Assembly: GCA_030770535.1 (NCBI GenBank)
Contig: JASVEC010000059.1
Coordinates: 1-64,000 of the forward strand
DNA length: 64,000 nucleotides
Reading direction: 5' to 3'
From: Batkoa obscura
Taxonomy: Eukaryota > Entomophthoromycota > Entomophthoromycetes > Entomophthorales > Batkoaceae
In this document: positions 43,809-54,179 of the stretch, piece by piece
Numbering within the stretch: the stretch's first letter is position 1
How the letters are laid out: each line of letters begins with the position of its first letter
Made by a program: the position numbers and the translations under genes
The notes under the pieces: generated by a model
Databases searched by the model: none
The model's input: only the letters and a program-made list of their open reading frames with translations
What the model was told of the DNA's origin: nothing

Positions 43809-43916
43809 AATATAGGGGTGTTTTTTTTTATTTTGTTGCTTTTCCATTTTTTAAACGCTATTTGAGTAGAAAGATTGTAGTAAAATTCTTAAACACAAAA
43901 ATACATCCCTGTATGG
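43809..43916 (-). mobile_element. MITE-A copy 13
   Basis: AATATAGGGGTGTTTTTTTT, core AACGCTATTTGAGTAGAAAG, right end AATACATCCCTGTATGG. Its right tip is shared with the left tip of copy 14. Confidence 0.9.
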
Positions 43917-44015
43917 CAATGTATTTTTTCAAGAATTTTACTAACAATACCTCTCCATTAAGTAACATTTAAAAGATAGAAAAAATGATAAAACCAAAAA
44001 AGCGCTTCTATATGA
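43911..44015 (+). mobile_element. MITE-A copy 14 (abuts copy 13 in opposite orientation)
   Basis: GTATGGCAATGTATTTTTTC, then TCTCCATTAAGTAACATTTA and AAAACCAAAAAAGCGCTTCT. More diverged than copy 13, and joined to it tip to tip. Confidence 0.82.
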
Positions 44016-44935
44016 AAATATAAATAAAAAAGTTACATTTTATTCATTAATTTTGAGATATTTTTAAATAATATTTTACTAATAAAAAATAGTACTTTTT
44101 TGATATTGGTTTATATATCAAGTGCTTTATTCAACTATGTGTCTAAAACAGTATTTATTATATTAAAATATTTTAGTAGTAATAATTTAGAAAAGAGTAT
44201 TAAATATCCTGCAATTTAAATGTCTCACTATTAGTTACGACTATAAATTAATCAAAAGATAAAATCCTGTAATTTTAAATGTTAGAAATATTTTTTTATA
44301 AACTACTATCTATTTCAAAAAACCTTTTAAAGAAAGAGTAATTCAAGAGTTTAAAGAGTTGTGATAAAACTACAATGCTGCTATAATGTGTTTAAAATCG
44401 GAGGGCAGAAAAATACACTATAAATAAATCAGTACTTTTAAATAAAAAAATTTAAATTAAACAGGTAATTTGAGACTTTATAATTTTTTGATGACCCATA
44501 ATCTTCAAAAATATATGCACTTAATTGATGATTATTAGTAAAATTAAATTTAAAAACCTGCTTTAAAAAACTACCCATATCTCAAATAAAATAATACGAT
44601 CATATTATTTTATTTAATATTATTATAAGCTGTTAAGAACATTTTATATAAAAAGCTATTAAGAAATTTAGCCTCTACATAAACACGAATATTAAAATAA
44701 CTCAATAACACAATATAAACTTGAGTTATTAATAGCAACCATATAAATTTTATTTTTTAGACTAAGATATACTTTTTACTGTAGCCTTTGATATTGTTTT
44801 GTAAGTTTTAAAGAGAGAAAAGATGGTCAAGAGAATATTAATTGATTGACATCGCTTTTGTGTTATAATACAGGCTAAATAAAACTAAGGGCAACAAAAA
44901 AGCGATGAAGCGCCAAATCTGATAATTGTATTAAT

Positions 44936-45046
44936 TATATGGGGATGTATTTTTGTATTTAAGAATTTTACCAACAAATTTTCCGCTTAAATGGCGCTTA
45001 GAAAATGGAAAAAATAATGAAGTAAAAAAAAACACTCTCATATAAT
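44936..45046 (+). mobile_element. MITE-A copy 15
   Basis: TTATATGGGGATGTATTTTT, core TTCCGCTTAAATGGCGCTTA, right end AACACTCTCATATAA. Lies about 460 bp upstream of the multicopper oxidase start. Confidence 0.92.
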
Positions 45047-45509
45047 AAGTTAAAAGAGTGCAACTTTAACATTTTTTCAAAAAGAACACATAAAGCTAAG
45101 AGCGCCTTAACGCAACATTGTGATATAGGTTAAATAAATAAATTAAATAATGATAGTTTTTAGGTAAGATCTATAATAGGGACTATAAAAAGGCTAAATC
45201 AATAGAACAGTGGTTCTTTTATTTAAGTAATAAGTTATTTCGTTAATAAAATATTAATAAAGTAAATTAATAATTATAATATCTGAGTTATTTTTGAAAC
45301 TAAATTAATAACTATATAAAATTATTAAATATTGGCTCTCCTTAGTTTGAGTGTATACGGATAAATCAAAATAGAAAAGCAAGAAAAAAGAAGCATAATT
45401 TAAATAAAATATTACAAGTACGATGATAAAATAAACTATATAAAGAATAAAATAACTCATTGAAATGGTAGAAAATTAGACGACGATTATATTAGATAGT
45501 CAACTGAAG

Positions 45510-47258
45510 ATGTTCATTAAAAAGTTCGCTATTAGTGCTCTATGCTTATTTCCAACTCTGTTATGTAAATTAGTTGAACAGAAATGGACGCTTACAGAAG
45601 CAAAGTTAGCACCCGATAATTATGTGGTTGATGGCGTATTAATTAACGGTGGTTTTCCAGGACCACAGATAACAGCTGAAGTCGGTGATACTATCCAAGT
45701 CCTCATAACCAACCAGCTACATAAAAATGTAACTATTCACTGGCACGGAATAACACAAAGAAGATCAGTTAAAGCTGATGGTGTACCAATGGTAACTCAG
45801 GATCCAATTCAGCCAGGTCAACAGTACACGTATAAATTTAATGTCAATGACCAAAGCGGTACATACTGGTATCATGCACATACTGATATGGATGCCGAAC
45901 ACATCTATGGTGCATTGATTATTAAAGATAAAAAGGAAATTTGGGATGATATTGTAAAATTCAATCCAGCATATAAATATGATGAAGAATTAACTATCAT
46001 GTTGTCTGAAAGATGGCATAAAACAACTGAGGAATTAATGTATGGCTTAAATAACGCCCCATTTAGATTCAGTAATCAATCGCAAAGTATATTAACTAAT
46101 GGTAGAACTTATGGAAAATGGGATAATAACCTTAATGGTGGTACTGCTGAAGATTTAAAAAGATTTAATAATGGCTTTAGTGTAACAAATATAAAGGCAA
46201 ATAAAACTTACAGAATTAGATTGATTGCAGCAAACGGATATTCATTATTCTCTTTTAATATTGAAAACCACAATTTAACTGTCATCGAAGCTGAAGGAAC
46301 TTTAGTTGATCCAGTTAATGTTGACAGAGTAGAATTAAGTAGTGGTCAACGCTATTCAGTATTATTAAGAGCAGATCAAAAAGTGGATAACTATTACATG
46401 TATACTCAAGTAAGCGATGAATTGAGACCTGAAGCACGTAAACCAGTAGCAAAAAATGGCGTATCAATCCTTCATTATGATGGTGCAAAAAGTACTGCTT
46501 CATTGATACGTGCAGACAAACAAGTTCCTGGACTCAAATATGAATATTCGCATTGGATAGAATCTAAGTTGTTTACTTCTCAATGGTATAATAAAGGATT
46601 ATCAACTCATTATTATCCAGTGCCCAAGAAAGCTGATAAAGAGCTTAACTTGATAGTGACGTTGAGAAAACCAAATGACTTAGCTAGATGGTTTGTAAAT
46701 GATGTCGAAAATCAACAAAGAAATACTGTGTTAGTAGACGATATGGAATCAGGGAAATATAAGTTAACTAAAGGTATTTATGAAATCAATGAAGGCGACA
46801 ATGTTCAAATTATTGTCCAACATACAATGCCCCCTGGATTACCATGTGAAGCACATCCATGGCATTTACATGGTCATTCATTCTATGTTGTTGCACATGG
46901 CAATGGATTTTATGATCCAAAAGTTGATGGTCCAAAAATCGACGATTATTTAGCAACTACTAAAAATACTCCAGTATTAAGAGATACCTATACCCACTTT
47001 ATAACTGACATCCCAGAAATTGGTCAACCTTTAAATCAAACTAATTCTAGAATGGCTCCTATTGATAATCATATAGATATGTTTTCAAATTTAAAACACA
47101 TGGATGATAACTCACTTAATCCAGATGATCTCCCATGTGGTTGGTATGCCATTCGTTTTAAAGCTAATAACCCAGGTTCTTGGTTTATGCATTGCCATAT
47201 GTCTCCTCATATTATTATGGGTAAAGTAGCAATTATTAATTATGTTCCTAAAAAATAG
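45510..47258 (+). CDS. Secreted multicopper oxidase (laccase/ascorbate-oxidase-like, 582 aa)
   Basis: Oxidises phenolic or metal substrates and reduces O2 to water, outside the cell. Single exon. Signal peptide at residues ~1-19 (MFIKKFAISALCLFPTLLC); no transmembrane tail or GPI site, so not a Fet3-type ferroxidase. The four copper motifs are present: HWHG (77-80), YWYHAH (119-124), HPWHLHGHSF (from 449) and the C-terminal HCH motif (561-563). The T1 copper Cys is 562 with His 567. The residue ten after the Cys, normally Leu, Met or Phe, is Lys 572 (codon 47223-47225), which is odd. Three-cupredoxin architecture with normal length. It lies next to a cluster of cysteine-rich secreted proteins and is convergent with the first of them, with stops ~155 bp apart. 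Natural substrate unknown. Confidence 0.92.
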   Translation: MFIKKFAISALCLFPTLLCKLVEQKWTLTEAKLAPDNYVVDGVLINGGFPGPQITAEVGDTIQVLITNQLHKNVTIHWHGITQRRSVKADGVPMVTQDPIQPGQQYTYKFNVNDQSGTYWYHAHTDMDAEHIYGALIIKDKKEIWDDIVKFNPAYKYDEELTIMLSERWHKTTEELMYGLNNAPFRFSNQSQSILTNGRTYGKWDNNLNGGTAEDLKRFNNGFSVTNIKANKTYRIRLIAANGYSLFSFNIENHNLTVIEAEGTLVDPVNVDRVELSSGQRYSVLLRADQKVDNYYMYTQVSDELRPEARKPVAKNGVSILHYDGAKSTASLIRADKQVPGLKYEYSHWIESKLFTSQWYNKGLSTHYYPVPKKADKELNLIVTLRKPNDLARWFVNDVENQQRNTVLVDDMESGKYKLTKGIYEINEGDNVQIIVQHTMPPGLPCEAHPWHLHGHSFYVVAHGNGFYDPKVDGPKIDDYLATTKNTPVLRDTYTHFITDIPEIGQPLNQTNSRMAPIDNHIDMFSNLKHMDDNSLNPDDLPCGWYAIRFKANNPGSWFMHCHMSPHIIMGKVAIINYVPKK

Positions 47259-47412
47259 TTAACATTAATTTATTCTTATTTACTTATAATAAAATAAATC
47301 TTTTACTATATAAACTCAATTCTATTCTAAAAAAACAATTATAAATTTAAGTTTAGATTTGAATATAAAAATAATGCTTTTATTATAATAATGATAATAA
47401 CTATGGTAAAAT

Positions 47413-47829
47413 CTAAATAGTAGAAGTAGAATTACACTGCAAAGCAGAAGTTCCGGCTGCAGCGCAATTAAATGGGGACATGATGTTTCTACTAGTATTA
47501 TCATTTAGCATAAAGGTAGTAGATACAATATCATTTGCACAGTTAACAATTTCTAAACTAAAGGTACTACTATAGGATATAACTGGTGAACCTGAACATT
47601 GGAATTGAATATTTGGGCCACTTTGTCCACATGTATTCTGAACTGTATCATTTCTGTAACTTGATATACAACTACATGAAAAGCTGTAAGTGTTTGTACC
47701 ATCTCCATTTGCTACTCTACCTGATAATGTTTGACAGCTTGTATTTATTGGATCTTGCTGAGGACAATTATCTAGACCAAAGATCCCTATTGCTAATGAA
47801 AATAAAAATATATGCTTCAAACCATTCAT
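47413..47829 (-). CDS. Small cysteine-rich secreted protein, family copy 1 (138 aa)
   Basis: Signal peptide MNGLKHIFLFSLAIGIFG, then a mature domain of about 120 residues with nine cysteines. Family signature GRVANGDGTNTYSFSCSC near residues 37-54, then single Cys at regular spacing: NTCGQ, FQCSG, VNCAN, FNCAA, and a final LQCNSTSTI. No catalytic residues, repeats or membrane span. This is the most diverged of the four copies. I do not recognise the family; a small disulphide-rich secreted protein is all that can be said. Intronless. Confidence 0.82.
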   Translation of the reverse strand: MNGLKHIFLFSLAIGIFGLDNCPQQDPINTSCQTLSGRVANGDGTNTYSFSCSCISSYRNDTVQNTCGQSGPNIQFQCSGSPVISYSSTFSLEIVNCANDIVSTTFMLNDNTSRNIMSPFNCAAAGTSALQCNSTSTI

Positions 47830-48680
47830 AGCTTTGTTTTATTTGTTTTGTTTGTTTTGTTTTGTTTATATACACTTCTAAAAAATCTCCTAATTTCACA
47901 GCTACTATTTTATCACAAACTCACTACTTTTCAATTTTGTATTATATTTATTTATTTATTTATTTATTTTTCGTATTTTTATTCTATTTTTAATTTTTCT
48001 ACTTTAAAATAATGATAGTTAACTAAATTAAGTTAAAATTATTGTTATTTTATAAAACAATAATATCCGAGGATTTTAATTATTTTATTCTGTCAAAGCT
48101 GACTTCACAGTTTAGGTATTGAAATTTTTTGAGTTAAATTTTTAAGGAAATTTTCAGATTGTAGTGATGAGACATTTAATAAGTCATTAAACTTTATTTA
48201 AAAAACTTACTAAAGACGTTTCTTTTTTAGAAAAATAATGCAAACAATTATGAACCTAATAACAAAGTATAAGAGAATTGACTTATGAAGGCTATGAGTA
48301 CCTGACGTTTAAAAAACATCTAATATGTATTGCCAACTTTAGAGAAGCTATAAAACTCACACAAAACTGGAATTTACCGTAGAAACATAAATCCCTCAGT
48401 ACTTTCTCTTTTCATCAAATGAAAGATTCCATAACTTGATAACTTATCTTAACTATATCTAGATCTTATTCAGGTGTATTGAGACAGGGAATCATTGATC
48501 CTTGTCCTTTGTCCCTTATTAATAACTAATATCCTATTAATAAATTTTTGCCCTTTGAAAAACGTAATATTATCTCTCGAATAGCCTTGAATTTAAATTT
48601 CAAAAATAATTCTATGAAATGAAAGTAAATTAAAGTTATGAGATATCGATTTATTACAATGCTAAAAATACAAACAATAT
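47830..48680. other. Intergenic between secreted-protein genes
   Basis: A (TTTG)n tract just upstream of copy 1 (47837-47868) and a (TTTA)n tract near 47945-47970. No coding sequence or MITE seen. Confidence 0.5.
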
Positions 48681-49100
48681 CTAAAATTTAGATGAACCAA
48701 CACAATTTAACCCGGCAACACCTTGAGGGGTACATTTACTAAGGGAAATAAAGACCTTTTTTGGATTACCACCATTAGTTTCGACCGTAGTAGTGGCATT
48801 GCCAAGATTACAATCATTAATTTGGAAGCTTAAGTTACTTGCAGGGAGGAATGATTTCCCAGATGAGCAGTTATTGGAGATGCTTTGGCCAACATTCTTA
48901 CAGTAGGGTTCTGCTGAATCACTGTCATATTGAATCTTACATTTACATGCAAAAGAGTATGTGTTTGTACCATCACCATTAGCTGATCTACCGAAGTTGG
49001 ACTCACATTTTATTTCATGGTTATTACACTTTTTTCCACCATAGGTAGCGAGACTACCACCAATTATAGATAATAAAGATAATACGAAAGTAGCTTTCAT
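48681..49100 (-). CDS. Small cysteine-rich secreted protein, family copy 2 (139 aa)
   Basis: Signal peptide MKATFVLSLLSIIGGSLA. The mature part has nine cysteines in the family pattern (KKC, IKC, FACKC, PYC, NNC, NDC, SKC, LNC), with the signature GRSANGDGTNTYSFACKC. Shares well over half its residues with copy 3 at 52004, including NDCNLGNATTTV-like and KCTPQGVAGLNCVG stretches, so these two are recent duplicates. Single exon. A TATA box lies about 85 bp upstream. Function unknown; extracellular action is inferred from the signal peptide. Confidence 0.87.
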   Translation of the reverse strand: MKATFVLSLLSIIGGSLATYGGKKCNNHEIKCESNFGRSANGDGTNTYSFACKCKIQYDSDSAEPYCKNVGQSISNNCSSGKSFLPASNLSFQINDCNLGNATTTVETNGGNPKKVFISLSKCTPQGVAGLNCVGSSKF

Positions 49101-49183
49101 TTTGATTTATATTTAGATATTATGTAAATTTGAGATGATATGTATTTATGTTTGATAAAAAAATGAAATGGATATTTTTGACA

Positions 49184-49190
49184 TTTTATA
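49184..49190 (-). promoter_or_regulatory. TATA box of secreted-protein copy 2
   Basis: On the minus strand reads GGGTATAAAATGTCAAAAAT, about 85 bp before the ATG. The same arrangement (TATAAAA followed by CAAAAATATC) precedes copy 3, so the promoter was duplicated with the gene. Confidence 0.55.
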
Positions 49191-49605
49191 CCCTTTAACT
49201 GCTTATTAAATTAAATGATCTCATCAAGTATAATTATTCTAATACATAAATAATTTATTTCTAGAGAATTGCTTTATCTATTCTTTCCAAATTCTATTTT
49301 TTATTTGCATAAAGTCTGTGCTATTTTTATAACATAATAAGCTAATTAAGCACTATTTCAGGCTAAGTGAAAAAATACCCCTAATTAACGTCAAAATGTA
49401 AAACAGTATTATAAGCATAAATCAATATTACCACCAAACTTATAAATAGTTTAATTATATAACAATATCCATGCATATTAATGATAAAAATATCTCAAGC
49501 TTAATAAAAATATTTCAAACTTAATAAAGACTTAATAATTTTGTGAACGGTAGAACGGTAGTTTTGCAACAATTAGCATATTAAATAAAGTAGTTTCTAT
49601 TAAAA

Positions 49606-49705
49606 TAGATGGATGTGTTTTTGATTATTTTTTCCATTTTTTAAGCGCTATTTGAGCGGAAAATTTGTTGGTAAAACTCTTAAACACAAAAATACATCCC
49701 CATAT
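49606..49705 (-). mobile_element. MITE-A copy 16
   Basis: Short left end (GATGGATGTGTTTTTGATTA), intact core AAGCGCTATTTGAGCGGAAA with both CpG sites kept, right end AATACATCCCCATAT. Confidence 0.92.
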
Positions 49706-50599
49706 CTTATTTTTATAATTAAAACTAAATATAATATTTATTCAAACAAGTATTATTTAAAAATAAAAAAAAATCATTACAACTATGAAATTATCAAATA
49801 CTAAAAATAATAGTATATATATAATTAATGATATTTTAAACTCACTAAACAATATTTGATAGTTGAAAACCTCTATTTTAATTAAATTAGATTACTAGAA
49901 CAAGAGAATAATCAACTTTTGAGTTCCATGCGAGAGTGTTCTTTTGCTTCAGTATTGATTGATAATTTTTTGATTTTATATTGCATAAAAATGAGAAAGA
50001 TATGAAAATGAGTGATATTTCCCTACAAACCTATTAAATATTACCAACATTCTGTAAATTATTGATATTATGCCAGTGTTGTCAACCTAAACACGATAAA
50101 AGGTTTAATTAGTTGTTAAGTCATTATCTTCAAATATATGTGTAATTAAATCTTGCTACTTGTATAATTAACTAGTCTAATTTGGCTTATATACAATAAA
50201 CCTTATGTTTTAAACTATTTATTTAATGAATTAAACTTTTATTAAATAAATGTTTGTAAAATTCACTTAGAAAATAAAGCAATAAAATATCCATAGCATA
50301 TACTTTTAAGTATTTATTATAACAAAACAACTATAACTAATAAAATATTAAAAGTCAACTTATACATAAATAATGCTTCATTTAAATTCAAGTAAAATTC
50401 ATTTAGTTATGTTTTTTGGTATATATCTAATATTTGAAGCTTTTATAACGGTTTACTTATTTTTAATTTGTTTATTATGTTTACAATTTTTTTAATATTT
50501 GGAACTTTATTTAGTTAAATTTAAAATAGTACAAGACAGTTTGGGTTATATGCTTAATTAACCAATAACACTTTTATTAACATTTGTTTAATATAATCT

Positions 50600-51110
50600 T
50601 AATTCATTAACTAAGTAGTGTGAAATCTGGTACTCAGGGTTTGGAGTCAAGAACAGCTATTGCTGGGTTGACTACACTACAAGTCGAAAGGTCTTAGTTT
50701 ATGTGACTAAGATAGACTTGGATTATGAGGAATAGTACGTAATAGGTTACAAGCTGTATAAGACAAATAGAATAGACAATACTAATGTGAAATCTACGTA
50801 AAATACTATTAAGAAAACCTAGAGGCTTTATTAAATGTTCGAGATATCAGGGAATAATTCAGTTAAAAAGCCTCGAACTACTATACTCTGTAAACTCTTT
50901 TATACTCTGAAAAGTATAAATATCAAAATGAGAGGATAATATTCTTTGGGATGGAGCTAGAAGTTCTCATAACAAATCAAACTAAGAACATGGGATTGAT
51001 TTTCTCTGAACTCGAGAACACAACAGCTTAGGCGATCGTTATGCTATAATTAACCATAGGACTGACAAAGCGATATTTCACAGTAGTTTAGAACTTGAGG
51101 CTTAAAGTAT
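50600..51110 (+). mobile_element. Possible fossil of a Ty1/copia-type retroelement (C-terminal Pol region)
   Basis: A stretch of slightly higher GC than its surroundings in which short segments resemble the RNase H end of copia-type Pol. It is heavily broken, has no recognisable terminal repeats, and must be old. The assignment rests on weak resemblance by eye only. Confidence 0.22.
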
Positions 51111-51185
51111 ATGGAAACTGATGCTTTGGTATTAATTAAGATATTATTAAAAGTTAGAAGTTATAGAGCCATTTTCAGAAAAAAC

Positions 51186-51293
51186 ATACGGGGATGTATT
51201 TTTTTAATTCCATTTCTTTACATTTTTTAAGTGCTATTTGAGTGGAAAGATTGTTAATGAAATTCTTAGATAAGAAAACACATCCCCATATAT
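51186..51293 (-). mobile_element. MITE-A copy 17
   Basis: ATACGGGGATGTATTTTTTT, core AAGTGCTATTTGAGTGGAAA, right end AACACATCCCCATATATTA. Both tips intact. Confidence 0.93.
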
Positions 51294-51383
51294 TAGATTA
51301 TGCTTTTCCAAAAAACCTTAACATTTGTTAGGGCTTTCGAAAGGTGTTCCTTACTATAATTTGTAGATTTATCAAACATTATA

Positions 51384-51493
51384 TTATATGGGGATATTTT
51401 TTTGGCTTCATTATTTTTTCCATCTTTTAAGCACATTTAAGTGGGGAAATTATTAGTAGAATTGTTAAACACAAAAATACATCCCCATATATT
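51384..51493 (-). mobile_element. MITE-A copy 18
   Basis: TTATATGGGGATATTTTTTT, core AAGCACATTTAAGTGGGGAA, right end AATACATCCCCATATATTA. Same orientation as copy 17 and 90 bp from it. Confidence 0.93.
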
Positions 51494-52003
51494 ATTTTAT
51501 TTTTGCTATTAATATAAAAACAACTTTGGAAAATATCAAAGTTTATTTAAAGCTAAATCTTTTTAATCTGTTGATTGCTGTGTTTTAATGCACTAAAAAG
51601 TAAATTATTTCAACAATAAAAATAAATTAATGGGTCAATTACTTTTCATATTAAAGTAAACTCATTTTTAAATTCGAGTTTTTTTCTTGAATAAATAGTA
51701 ATAGATAATCAACTTAAATAACACTTATTTTAAATAAAATGGCTTTAGATGAAGTTACAGACACAACCGAGGACAATGTTTTGGTAAATATCAACAGACC
51801 TACATATTTCATTCGATTCAAAATCTACAACCTTTTCCCAATAGTTTGTGCAAACAATTACTCTTGATTGCACTTATAAACTCATAAAGGAATACACTAT
51901 TAAATCATTACTCTTATAAATAATTTTAAAATAAAAAGTTCAAAAAAAAGATTATATCATGTGATATTAATTTTATTATTATGCTAAAACAAATAAAAAC
52001 TAT

Positions 52004-52426
52004 TTAAAATTTTGATGTACCAACACAATTTAAGCCAGCAACACCCTGAGGGGTGCATTTATCAAGGGTAACAAATACTTTCTTTGGGGCAGCATCTTTA
52101 ATTGTAACAGTAGTAGTGGCATTGCCAAGATTACATTCATTAACTTGGAAGCTTACATTATTGGAGATAAGGAATGCGGTACCAGTTTGACATTGATTGG
52201 TGATATTTTTACCAGTAATCTTACAGATTGGTTCGGCAGCCTCGCCATTATATTCGATTTTACATTTACATCCAAAAGAGTAAGTGTTTGTACCATCACC
52301 GTTAGCTAATCTACCAAAGTCAGTTTCACATCTGATTTCACGCTTACTGCATTTTGGTTTTTCGCCATATACAGCAAGACTACCACTGATTAGAGATAAT
52401 AAAGATAATAATAAAGTAGCTTTCAT
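52004..52426 (-). CDS. Small cysteine-rich secreted protein, family copy 3 (140 aa)
   Basis: Signal peptide MKATLLLSLLSLISGSLA; mature part with nine cysteines and the signature GRLANGDGTNTYSFGCKC. Closest to copy 2 at 48681: identical or near-identical at NECNLGNATTTV and KCTPQGVAGLNCVG, with differences concentrated between cysteines, as in surface-exposed loops. Single exon, TATA box about 65 bp upstream. No enzymatic motif. Confidence 0.87.
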   Translation of the reverse strand: MKATLLLSLLSLISGSLAVYGEKPKCSKREIRCETDFGRLANGDGTNTYSFGCKCKIEYNGEAAEPICKITGKNITNQCQTGTAFLISNNVSFQVNECNLGNATTTVTIKDAAPKKVFVTLDKCTPQGVAGLNCVGTSKF

Positions 52427-52487
52427 TTCGATTAAGATTTATGTGATATTTAAAATTTGATAAAAGGAAAAATAGATATTTTTGGTC

Positions 52488-52494
52488 TTTTATA
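52488..52494 (-). promoter_or_regulatory. TATA box of secreted-protein copy 3
   Basis: On the minus strand reads GAGTATAAAAGACCAAAAAT, matching the promoter of copy 2 in both the TATA box and the CAAAAATATC that follows. Confidence 0.55.
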
Positions 52495-52882
52495 CTCTTC
52501 AGTTATTAACTGAACTAATGATTTTTCTAATATTAATTATTCTAGTAGATAATTGTCCATTTTTAATGGCAATTCTTGCATTATTTATAAAAAATTAAAT
52601 TTAGATTAAAATGCATAAAAAAGCTATATTTAGCTTTAAAAAAGAATCTTACATTTGATTTGTGTTGATTAATTTTCTGTTTTCATAGTACAAAAGGTTA
52701 TTAGGTACTAATTTAAGTTAAATAGAACTAACATCTTTAATTGTGTATTTATTAATAGTATTTTACATCTCTTAAAATTATCGTCAGAATTATAAATAAC
52801 TTGATATTCATAATTACTTCCATTTTGTTGATCTATAATAGCATCATCCATAAAATAGTAAGCTTTGTTATGAATTTGATAT

Positions 52883-52992
52883 AATATTTGGGAGTATTTT
52901 TTTAACTTCATTATTTTTTTCCATTTTTTAAGTGCTATTTAAACGGAAAATTTGTTAGTAAAATTCTTAGACACAAAAATACATCCCCATTT
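52883..52992 (-). mobile_element. MITE-A copy 19
   Basis: ATATTTGGGAGTATTTTTTT, core AAGTGCTATTTAAACGGAAA, right end AATACATCCCCATTTG. Confidence 0.9.
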
Positions 52993-53289
52993 GTGAAAAT
53001 TTTATTACTAAAATTACATCAAATAATAAAAGTTGATAAATGAAATAATTTTAATAAAATTGAAGTGTATATTTACAAATGTATTACTTAAAAGTAATAT
53101 ATATAGGTATGTCTATTAAATATTGTAATATTTAGAACAAGGTTATATTTATATCTAATTATTAGTATATCAAATTATTAATATATCAAATTATTAATTT
53201 AGGGATTAATTTTTTGTAATGTCTGAACTAAGAAAACAAAAAGAGTGATAATTTTGTTACAAAATTCTAGATTAAATTTATTTAATAAA

Positions 53290-53691
53290 TCAAACAGTTG
53301 CTGAGCCATTACAATCTAAACCAGCAATACCTACTCCAATACAGTAAAGAGGGAAATTAGCTGTTTTTGAACTACCATCTTTAAACTTGAGCGAAACTAA
53401 GGCCATACCATTTGTACAATTAGCGATTTGTAAACTTAATTCATTGTCAGGGGATTTTAAAGGATTACCAGAGCAGTTAGATTTGATTTCACTTCCCGTA
53501 TAGTCACAATAAGTTTGTACTGTGCTTTTATTACTATCGGCAGTACATCTACATGAAAAGCTATAAGTGTTTGTACCATCACCATTTGCAGTTCTACCAA
53601 ACATACTATTACATTTTATTTTACTTTCATCATTGGCGTGAAGAGAGGCTAATAAAAAGGCAACGAAACTAATTTTTAAGATATTAATCAT
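53290..53691 (-). CDS. Small cysteine-rich secreted protein, family copy 4 (133 aa)
   Basis: Signal peptide MINILKISFVAFLLASLHA; signature GRTANGDGTNTYSFSCRC; then YCDYTG, NCSG, IANCTNG, YCIGVG and DCNGSATV. It has eight cysteines, because the first Cys of the other copies is absent. That leaves an even number and suggests that these eight form the four conserved disulphides. Single exon. Like copy 1 it ends in a short Ser/Thr/Val tail. Confidence 0.85.
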   Translation of the reverse strand: MINILKISFVAFLLASLHANDESKIKCNSMFGRTANGDGTNTYSFSCRCTADSNKSTVQTYCDYTGSEIKSNCSGNPLKSPDNELSLQIANCTNGMALVSLKFKDGSSKTANFPLYCIGVGIAGLDCNGSATV

Positions 53692-54179
53692 TTTTTGAGC
53701 ATTTCCATCATTAGTTTGATGTATATTTATATCAAAATTAATTTCGAGGCTTTACATTAAGTGACGTAATCTAACTATTTATTGCCATTAAAAGCCTTGA
53801 AATTTAATGGCTTGGAACATTTTGAGCAATGGTCGTTATTTTAATTAAACTAGCATTAAAATTCGATACATTTTTGGAAAAATAGACTTGACAGATAGTA
53901 TAATGATATTAACAAAACCATTTAATGTATTACTATTTTAAAATATATTTTTCTTGCTTTGATATATTTTTGTAAATAGTACTATGAGTTGAGGAAACAA
54001 AAGTATTGATTTATATGTTGATCTTATTATATTATAATAAAACCTCGAAACATGAACATTGATGCATAAAACAATCTTTCTAACCTAATTTATTTCAAAA
54101 AAATTACGTCACAGATAAAGTTAAAAAAAAGCAAAAAAGGATCCCATAAACTTAAAGAAGGGTAAAACAAAACTGGTGT
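53692..54179. other. Intergenic, nothing recognised
   Basis: Promoter of secreted-protein copy 4 and 3' flank of the PARN-like gene. No repeat copy found here or further right until 63 kb. Confidence 0.5.

Larger units (their letters stand above)
42599..45509. other. Intergenic MITE-rich region
   Basis: About 2.9 kb without a gene, holding four MITE-A copies (12-15), two of them back to back. The final ~100 bp are the multicopper oxidase promoter/leader. Confidence 0.6.
49101..52003. other. Intergenic with MITEs and a possible retroelement fossil
   Basis: Contains MITE-A copies 16, 17 and 18 and a slightly less AT-rich degraded stretch near 50600-51110. A short frame, 51739-51867 (MALDEVTDTTEDNVLVNINR...), follows an A-rich leader but has no further support. 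Confidence 0.5.
52427..53289. other. Intergenic with one MITE
   Basis: MITE-A copy 19 at 52883-52992. The frame at 52708-52911 starts inside that MITE and is not supported on its own. Confidence 0.5.

Noticed and set aside
51739-51867. Short frame MALDEVTDTTEDN... after an A-rich leader
   Set aside because: Possible first exon, but no continuation with acceptable splice sites found.
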